Positions 48,656 through 57,800 of a stretch of 64,000 nucleotides of DNA are shown here, one piece after another. Position numbers and translations under genes: made by a program. The stretch is from Syngnathus acus (taxonomy: Eukaryota; Chordata; Actinopteri; Syngnathiformes; Syngnathidae). The stretch's first letter is position 1. Every line of letters starts with the position of its first letter. Under the pieces are notes generated by a model. That model saw nothing but the letters and a program-made list of their open reading frames with translations, ran no database searches and was not told the DNA's origin. Location: assembly GCF_901709675.1 (NCBI RefSeq), contig NC_051106.1:4660001-4724000 (forward strand), in the 5' to 3' direction.

Positions 48656-50271
48656 CAGGGGTGTCGCACTCCAGTCCTCGGAGGCCGCATTCCAACATGT
48701 TTTTGAGAGATTGAGATTCCCTCGTTAAGTGCACCTGTGTGAAAAGTTGAGCTCCTGCAGAACATGAAAATGCCCTCAACTTTTCACTCAGGTGCGTTTA
48801 ACGAGGTAACTTGGAAAACATATTGGATCGCGGCCCCGAGGACTAGAGCTTGACACCTCTGACCTTTGACCATGATATTTCCCTAATAAAGTGGCCTGTT
48901 ATTAGGTACACTTGAAAATGGCGGTGTACCTAATGGAGTGTCCGTGTGATTCCCTCGTTAAGTGCACCTGCGTGAAAAGTTTTAGCCCCTGCAGAACGTG
49001 AAAGGAGCTAAAACTTTTCACGCAGGTGCGCTTAACGAGGGTCACTTGGAAAACATATTGGAACGCGGCCCCGAGGACTAGAGCTTGACACCTCTGACCT
49101 TTGACCATGATATTTCCCTAATAAAGTGGCCTGTTATTAGGTACACTTGAAAATGGCGGTGTACCTAATGGAGTGTCCGTGTGATTCCCTCGTTAAGTGC
49201 ACCTGCGTGAAAAGTTTTAGCTCCTGCAGAACGTGAAAGGAGCTAAAACTTTTCACGCAGGTGCGCTTAACGAGGGTCACTTGGAAAACATATTGGAACG
49301 CGGCCCCGAGGACTAGAGCTTGACACCTGTGACCTTTGACCATGATATTTCCCTAATAAAGTGGCCTGTTATTAGGTACACTTGAAAATGGCGGCGTACC
49401 TAATGGAGTGTCCGTGTGATTCCCTCGTTAAGTGCACCTGCGTGAAAAGTTTTAGCCCCTGCAGAACGTGAAAGGAGCTAAAACTTTTCACGCAGGTGCG
49501 CTTAACGAGGGTCACTTGGAAAACATATTGGAACGCGGCCCCGAGGACTAGAGCTTGACACCTCTGACCTTTGACCATGATATTTCCCTAATAAAGTGGC
49601 CTGTTATTAGGTACACTTGAAAATGGCGGTGTACCTAATGGAGTGTCCATGTGATTCCCTCGTTAAGTGCACCTGCGTGAAAAGTTTTAGCTCCTGCCGA
49701 ACGTGAAAGGAGCTAAAACTTTTCACGCAGGTGCGCTTAACGAGGTCACTTGGAAAACATATTGGAACGCGGCCCCGAGGACTAGAGCTTGACACCTCTG
49801 ACCTTTGACCATGATATTTCCCTAATAAAGTGGCCTGTTATTAGGTACACTTGAAAATGGCGGTGTACCTAATGGAGTGTCCGTGTGATTCCCTCGTTAA
49901 GTGCACCTGCGTGAAAAGTTTTAGCTCCTGCCGAACGTGAAAGGAGCTAAAACTTTTCACGCAGGTGCGCTTAACGAGGGTCACTTGGAAAACATATTGG
50001 AACGCGGCCCCGAGGACTTGAGCTTGACACCTGTGACCTTTGACCATGATATTTCCCTAATAAAGTGGCCTGTTATTAGGTACACTTGAAAATGGCGGTG
50101 TACCTAATGGAGTGTCCGTGTGATTCCCTCGTTAAGTGCACCTGCGTGAAAAGTTTTAGCCCCTGCAGAACGTGAAAGGAGCTAAAACTTTTCACGCAGG
50201 TGCGCTTAACGAGGGTCACTTGGAAAACATATTGGAACGCGGCCCCCGAGGACTGGAGGTCGACACCCCTG
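48656..50271. mobile_element. second hAT-type element nested in the first, expanded internally
   Basis: The left end CAGGGGTGTCGCACTCCAG and the right end, the complement of CAGGGGTGTCGACCTCCAG, form inverted termini that differ from those of the outer element. The next bases also pair (TCCTCGGAGGCCGC on the left against the complement of GCGGCCCCCGAGGA). The interior is one diverged copy of a hairpin module (48715-48836) followed by six 235-bp tandem units. The flanking 8-mers (GTATGAGG and GAAGCTAG) do not match, so its boundaries have been altered since insertion. Confidence 0.65.
48861..50271. repeat. six tandem 235-bp units, each with a long hairpin
   Basis: Units begin at 48861, 49096, 49331, 49566, 49800 and 50035 (spacing 235, 235, 235, 234, 235). 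They differ from each other at only a few positions. Each holds a spacer with CCTAATAAAGTGGCC and a small hairpin (TTAGGTACAC / GTGTACCTAA). A long hairpin follows with 38-bp arms (in unit 1: 48952-48989 and 49004-49041) that pair at 36-37 positions around a 14-base loop. The last unit runs into the right terminus of the nested hAT element. The 68-codon minus-strand frames repeated in each unit are a by-product of the palindrome. Confidence 0.92.
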
Positions 50272-50302
50272 GAAGCTAGGGTTAGGGTTTCAAACAACTC
50301 TT
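50272..50302. repeat. single monomer of the 32-bp telomere-like satellite
   Basis: Directly after the right end of the nested element comes AGCTAGGGTTAGGGTTTCAA, the unit that builds the 3-kb array at 55521-58484. It is the only copy seen outside that array. The outer hAT interior resumes after it. Confidence 0.7.
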
Positions 50303-50753
50303 CTGAGTTATTTGTCAGTTTGTTTTGTAGCTCTGACTGTATATAATATGAGGTGCTCATACATTTATTTGGGTTGACAGTCATTATGGCCCTCCGAAAG
50401 AAGCTATGGCTACAATGCGGCCCGTGAAAAACATGAGTTTGACACCCCTGTCCTACATACTGTACATATACGCACCTTCAATAGATCATTTGACTGCCTG
50501 CTGGTTACTGTATATGTGCAATTCATGGAGTGTTCTTTGCCAAGAACTACTTTATTAAACTTGTGCTAGAATGATGGATAGAAAGTGAAGGATAAGCAAA
50601 GGAGCAGCTCATCACCCAAAGCATACCACATCGTATGGAACATGATTAAATAAATGTTCAATCAATAAATCAAAATCTGAAATTTACATGTATGCAAATG
50701 TACCCCTCCCCCCTTGAATAATTGAGTTCTTGGTACAGTCAATGTAAAATCTT

Positions 50754-51827
50754 TTTATTTATTACAGGAAAAGACATATTCACATGGATGTTTAAGTAAA
50801 ACAAGCATTTCACTGAGTAAGAAATAAACAATTTAAATACTAAAAGCATAAGGTTAATCAGCTAATACGCATTTAAAGCAACTGTGGCATGGCAGAAAAT
50901 GTTTAGCGTTTGTTTTTGCATTGAAAGCGGCTCTTGGTGAGTGTAGTTGGCATATATACAACAGTAGTTATGGTACATTTTGTATAGTGGGAAGAGAGTC
51001 AGGTAAAAGCCAAAAACAAACATTGTTAAATACATTAGATAGATTTTCAGGTATTTAAATATTTGTACAGTTCACAAGAAGCAGGTAAAAAAATGCTGTT
51101 AAACAATCAGCGACATCCCTACAACTTTAAAAGCCACATATTTATCCTTGGCTTGATAATTTGTGTTTACTTTTGAAGTAGTTAAGCTTAATGATGTTGT
51201 TAAGTCCACTTCATGAGAGGTTGTTCTTGGGCTCCTTTGCAATTTCGCCACAATTGATGCTGACTATTCAGTTCAGGAAACACTAAAGTCAAAGCATTCA
51301 TTTGGTGCGTGTGACACCTCGCCACACACACTTTGTGAGTGTGAACTTTGACCTCCTGAGTCACAAAGAATAGCTACAATGTCTACAATTAAAGTGTTGC
51401 GTGCAAAGTTGCATAACAGAAGCTGTGCGCTTGTTAACTGCTCGTCGACCTTGTCCAAAGGAATTTCCCGTGAAATTGTTAGCGCCTACAATAAAAGAAA
51501 GCATTAAGACAGACGTGACTTCCATTACACGCAGCCCACAACCGGGCAATGACTACAAATTAGACCCCCACACTGGACTGGTGAGGACATTATGCTTTAC
51601 AAAAATAAAGTCAGCCCAGCAGTCAGGGGGCTCAACGTACAGTAGAAAAGCTGGCCTTATAAAAATATAGTGATTTATTTGAAACAGTTCTGGGAGTGTT
51701 TGGCGGGCGATGATGAAGAGGAGGGTGGCCAGGATGGAACTGGGTGTGTCTGTGGGCGGAGGGAGGGAAGCCCCGCAGTGACAAAAGTGTCCCTCTCAGT
51801 GCTGACTGCATTACCCTTGAGCCACTT
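50754..51827 (-). other. entpd5: probable entpd5 3' UTR with poly(A) signals at 50754-50763
   Basis: Downstream of the entpd5 stop codon, on its strand, about 1.07 kb runs to two overlapping AATAAA motifs at 50754-50763. No exon or element interrupts it. Confidence 0.5.
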
Positions 51828-54800
51828 TTATTGAATGTTGAGGTTCCTGAAGTAGTCAAAGGTGGCGCCCAGAGCCCAACTGGTCTCCACGTTGTTCACT
51901 TTCTTGGCCAGCTGGCAACGAAATCAATCGAGTTAATACCATTGACATTTTTGCATGTGGAGGTCCGCGTTGGCGTGACGTACCTGCAGCACGGTGTTGT
52001 CCTTGAAGCCAAAGCCCTCCTTGAGCAAGCAGGTGATGTATGTCATGTCCATGCACAGGAAGGGGTTGACGGCACGGTACTTGGCCATTTTGTTGCACAC
52101 TGCAAACGCATGAAGATTTTTCATTAAATCAATATTTCTACGATCCCTTTGGACACACTGTTGATTTCTCATAACTTTCTAGATTTATTTGTAAAAAGGA
52201 GCCAGACTACCGGGCGCCGCCGCGACATGATTAAAAGATGACCTTGTATTTTGTTTGGTGTCACACTAGACAGAAGGGTGCGAGTGTACGAGTTGGGGGT
52301 CGGCGAAAGGCTGAGAGTGGGCGGCGTTGGTGTGTGGCTGTCAGGTGCCACACTCAGTGACCATGCGAGCACGGGGTGGGATCTCAATCTGCCAAACGAA
52401 ATCGCTACACTTGCACATACTTTACATTGTGCAGGAATGTTTAAATTGTTTACTATAAGCACATTTCTGTCTTATTTTAGCAAGTAATTAGTCTGACTTG
52501 ACAGCAGTAAATTTAGTCTGACAGGAAGCGCCGTGCCACGTCTTTGCATGCACGAGATCAGATGATTTACTTCCAGTCGTGTTGACACTCATCCACTTAC
52601 CCTCTTTAGCTCGCTTCTTAAAATCCCTGACTTCGATTGAGCCACCTCGGCTTCCATCTGTAAGGCATAAAAAAGTGCATTTTGAAGAAATCAATTATAA
52701 GTCAGATAAAGTGACACTTTTGTTGAGCTCCAACTCACCAATGAGACCGGACTCCACAGCTCTGTCAAAGTAGTAGGAGAAAGCATAGAAGACGCTGATG
52801 CCTTTGACCTCGTAAGGCTGATGCACGATGCCCTTGATGACCCTCATCACCTCGAAGTAGCACAGCTTGTAGCCTGCGAAGCCTGGAAACAATGTAAGAA
52901 TGTAAACAACGGTATGCAATGGAGGTACGGTAACCTCAGTTTTGGCTCCGCCAGATTATATATATGAGGGGAAGCCCCAAAGTCACCAGCAATTGTGACC
53001 GTGTGCTGACAAGAGCAGCAGTTAGTGCTGCCATGACGACCTGTCTATTTTTACCGCATAATTGTGCGCGGTCCAGATTGAGCCACTCGTTACGTTCACA
53101 CGCACAACAAAGAAAACAAATTCTCTGGGACAAGCCCAGCGTCTTTTTGGCTTTTTGACTGTGGCATGAGACTGACTGCCTTATTTGTGTAGGTAACTCA
53201 CTATATTTTATTTTATTTTATTTTAACTATGAGGCAGAATATGCAACATGTGTTTGGCACCGATGTTACACGCAAGTGTAAATGTCACTTAAGGGACACT
53301 GTACTTAAGTGTTCGAAGATCTCGATATGTAAAATGCCTTGAGATAACTTCTGTTTAGAAATGACGCGATAGTATATACATAAAATTTATTTAACCGGAC
53401 TTACCATCTGGAACTCCGCTGACTTTGTAAGTGGTTCCACCAAAGGTCACTTCTTCTCTGAACTTCTTTGGGAGGCAGGAACTGGTGAAGACTTTCCAAT
53501 CGAGACCTAAGATGTCAAAAAGGTCAAATAGCCCATGTTACATTAAAAGCTCTGCCATATTTTATATAAGGGCTTTTAGATACAGTACCATCAGCTCCTA
53601 GTGCTCCAAGAGTTGCCAGCCGAGCTGCATACAGTCCATTTCCAAGGTAGCTAGAAGGTCATGGTGAGATTTGAGAATCTTGTATTTGTAACTTTTATTT
53701 TCAAAACCTAGTAAATTGATACAATTGGCCACATACCTGTGTGTGTAAAGCTGGTATGTACTATTGAACAAGTTGAATTTGGCGATGTAACTATTGGGAG
53801 CAAAGTCAACGGTTCTCTGGTGGACAGAAACACACAGTTAGTGGTGTGATTTTTTTTTTTTTTTTAATTAATAGCTTTCAGTGTCAAGTGCATCATTTTT
53901 TACCTTTGATTTTGGAAGGAAGGTGATTTGTGTAGAGCCTCCACCCAAGTCCAGGATGCCCACTGTCCTCTTTGTGTTGGAATACAAGTGGCCTAAAGTA
54001 GACACACAAATTTCACTGAATGGAGACAATATAAGATGCCATTCTTACCACAATAACAATTTAATGTTTTTTCATTTTTAATTATGTAGAATAAAAAATG
54101 AAAAATCTTAAGTCCGGAAAGATGCACCAAATGATGTCTCATTCAGGGGAAAATTAATTTATGATCTCTTGTTTTGGAAATTAAATTGGCTGTGTGAGAA
54201 AAAAAATTTGACTGCCCATCACTGTTTGGAAATCTGGCAACCTCAGACTGGAGACAAGCACCTTTGGCTGCCCGGGGTTGAGTATATACACTAGAACTTC
54301 AGATGTGACCACTCACACCAACACAGCAAAACACAAACCATGTCTTACCTGTTAGGAAGTTCACCGTGACCCAAGCCAGGACTCCTGGAACAACACGAGG
54401 GTGCAAATGCCTGCGTTAGTTGTGATTGCGACACGGCTGCAGTGGCGCATCTAGATGTGCAATGAGAATTGCAAAAAATATGCAATATACGTATATAACA
54501 TACCTTCGTTTGTTCCATTCATAATGGTGACGCTGTTGTGCGGCACGTAGAAGGGAGACTCTTCAAAAACATGTTTCACCTGTGATGAAAGATTGATCTA
54601 TAGTTATATACAGTTGGCAGGCTCTGAAAAAAGTGAAAGCAGAGAGCCAAGCTTGAAACAGTAGCGGATTGAATACTTCAAATGACAACACCACAACAGC
54701 TGTTTTTTGCAACATCATAGCCGCCGAATGGGCAGAGTTGTTCCTTCTTTTTCCCACTGACACTTGTAAGCACTTAGTGGTTTCTTATCCCGCTCCCCGG

Positions 54801-57800
54801 CGGAGCGGCTCGTGTCTGTGCCAGAGTGTCTGAGGGCAGCGGGAGAGCGTGCCTCACCTCGTTCAAAAGAGCATTGGCTTTGTCTTCGGGCAGAAGGCGC
54901 AGGCCCGCCGTGGCTTTCAGGACCACCGGGGTCCTCCTCCATTCCTCCTCTGGCACCGTCTTCTTGGCTATCTTCAGCAGCTGACGCACCGTGTCACCGC
55001 CCTGAGGAGCACATGGCAATTATAGTAACAGAAGCAACAGCATGTGTCCGGATTAGAACGAGGTCACTTGCAGAATATTAAAGATGGGTTGGTGAATGCC
55101 GCAGCCGGTCTCATTTGCGTAATTACCGTTTGTGTGTTAACCCAACCCAGAGAACATAATAAGGGATCTGCGATGCATACACTAATAATATGCACTTAAA
55201 CTACAGGTGTCAAACTCAAGGCAGGGGGGCAGATATGGCCCGCCACATCATTTTATGTGGCCCGCGAAGACAAATTGAGCATCAAATTCAAGTGTCATTA
55301 CTAGAATTGCAGATTGTCTTCACTTTTAATAATATCCTTTTTTTTTAAATATTTGACCAGTTTTTACTCGTCTGGTTTGAAAACGAGTTATTTGTTTGTT
55401 TTGTAGCTTTTACTGTATACAATATGAGGTGCTCATACATTTATTTGGGTTGACAATCATAATGGCTATAACTACAATGCGGCCCGCGAAAAAAAAGAGT
55501 TTGACACCCCTGGATTAAATCTAGGGTTAGGGTTTCAAAGTAGGGTTTCATACTAGGGTTAGGGTTTCAAAGTAGGGTTTCATACTAGGGTTAGGGTTTC
55601 AAAGTAGGGTTTAAAGCTAGGGTAAGGGTTTTAAACATGGGTTTAAAGCTATGGTTAGGGTTTCAAACTACGGTTTCAAACTAGGGTTAGGGTTTCAAAG
55701 TAGGGTTTAAAGCTAGGGTTAGGGCTTCAAAGTAGGGTTTCATACTAGGGTTAGGGTTTCAAAGTAGGGTTTCAAACTAGGGTTAGGGTTTCAAAGTAGG
55801 GTTTAAAGCTAGGGTTAGGGCTTCAAAGTCGGGTGAAATACTAGGGTTAGGGTTTCAAAGTAGGGTTTAAAGCTCGGGTTACTGTTTCAAAGTTGGGTGT
55901 AAAGCTAGGGTTACAGTTTCAAAGTTGGGTTTAAAGCTAGGGTTAGGGTTTCAAACTAGGGTTCATACTGGAGTCAGGGTTTCAAAGTAGGGTTTCATAC
56001 TAGGGTTAGGGTTTCAAAGTAGGGTTTAAAGCTAGGGTAAGGGTTTTAAACATGGGTTTAAAGCTATGGTTAGGGTTTCAAACTACGGTTTCAAACTAGG
56101 GTTAGGGTTTCAAAGTAGGGTTTCATACTAGGGTTAGGGTTTCAAAGTAGGGTTTAAAGCTAGGGTAAGGGTTTTAAACATGGGTTTAAAGCTATGGTTA
56201 GGGTTTCAAACTCCGGTTTCAAACTAGGGTTAGGGTTTCAAAGTAGGGTTTAAAGCTAGGGTTAGGGCTTCAAAGTAGGGTTTCATACTAGGGTTAGGGT
56301 TTCAAAGTAGGGTTTCATACTAGGGTTAGGGTTTCAAAGTAGGGTTTAAAGCTAGGGTAAGGGTTTTAAACATGGGTTTAAAGCTATGGTTAGGGTTTCA
56401 AACTACGGTTTCAAACTAGGGTTAGGGTTTCAAAGTAGGGTTTAAAGCTAGGGTTAGGGCTTCAAAGTAGGGTTTCATACTAGGGTTAGGGTTTCAAAGT
56501 AGGGTTTAAAGCTCGGGTTACTGTTTCAAAGTTGGGTGTAAAGCTAGGGTTACAGTTTCAAAGTTGGGTTTAAAGCTAGGGTTAGGGTTTCAAACTAGGG
56601 TTCATACTAGGGTTAGGGTTTCAAAGTAGGGTTTAAAGCTAGGGTAAGGCTTTTAAACATGGGTTTAAAGCTATGGTTAGGGTTTCAAACTACGGTTTCA
56701 AACTAGGGTTAGGGTTTCAAAGTAGGGTTTAAAGCTAGGGTTAGGGCTTCAAAGTAGGGTTTCATACTAGGGTTAGGGTTTCAAAGTAGGGTTTAAAGCT
56801 CGGGTTACTGTTTCAAAGTTGGGTGTAAAGCTAGGGTTACAGTTTCAAAGTTGGGTTTAAAGCTAGGGTTAGGGTTTCAAACTAGGGTTCATACTAGGGT
56901 TAGGGTTTCAAAGTAGGGTTTAAAGCTAGGGTAAGGCTTTTAAACATGGGTTTAAAGCTATGGTTAGGGTTTCAAACTACGGTTTCAAACTAGGGTTAGG
57001 GTTTCAAAGTAGGGTTCAAAGCTAGGGTTAGGGCTTCAAAGTAGGGTTTCATACTAGGGTTAGGGTTTCAAAGTAGGGTTTAAAGCTAGGGTTACTGTTT
57101 CAAAGTTGGGTGTAAAGCTAGGGTTACAGTTTCAAAGTTGGGTTTAAAGCTAGGGTTAGGGTTTCAAACTAGGGTTCATACTAGGGTTAAGGTTTCAAAG
57201 TAGGGTTTAAAGCTAGGGTAAGGCTTTTAAACATGGGTTTAAAGCTATGGTTAGGGTTTCAAACTACGGTTTCAAACTAGGGTTAGGGTTTCAAAGTAGG
57301 GTTTAAAGCTAGGGTTAGGGCTTCAAAGTAGGGTTTCATACTAGGGTTAGGGTTTCAAAGTAGGGTTTAAAGCTCGGGTTACTGTTTCAAAGTTGGGTGT
57401 AAAGCTAGGGTTACAGTTTCAAAGTTGGGTTTAAAGCTAGGGTTAGGGTTTCAAACTAGGGTTCATACTAGGGTTAGGGTTTCAAAGTAGGGTTTAAAGC
57501 TAGGGTAAGGCTTTTAAACATGGGTTTAAAGCTATGGTTAGGGTTTCAAACTACGGTTTCAAACTAGGGTTAGGGTTTCAAAGTAGGGTTTAAAGCTAGG
57601 GTTAGGGCTTCAAAGTAGGGTTTCATACTAGGGTTAGGGTTTCAAAGTAGGGTTTCAAACTAGGGTTAGGGTTTCAAAGTAGGGTTTAAAGCTAGGGTTA
57701 GGGCTTCAAAGTAGGGTTTCATACTAGGGTTAGGGTTTCAAAGTAGGGTTTAAAGCTCGGGTTACTGTTTCAAAGTTGGGTGTAAAGCTAGGGTTACAGT

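Larger units (their letters stand above)
48436..50450. mobile_element. composite hAT insertion with perfect 8-bp target duplication
   Basis: The outer ends are CACAGGTGTCAAACTCA on the left and the complement of CAGGGGTGTCAAACTCA on the right (15 of 17 matching). They are flanked by TCCTACAT at 48428-48435 and the identical TCCTACAT at 50451-50458. This is the 8-bp duplication expected of a hAT transposon. Beyond the termini, the first about 220 and last about 180 bases match the short relative at 55202-55512. Everything between is later nested or amplified DNA. No transposase is present, so it is non-autonomous. It lies between the convergent genes coq6 and entpd5. Confidence 0.8.

Noticed and set aside
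48902-50384. Six minus-strand open frames of 62-102 codons, almost identical, repeated every 235 bases
   Set aside because: They arise because the repeat unit and its palindrome have no stop in that frame. The translated text reads the same arm twice, there is no domain, and the frames are not multiples of the unit length, so no continuous repeat protein is possible.
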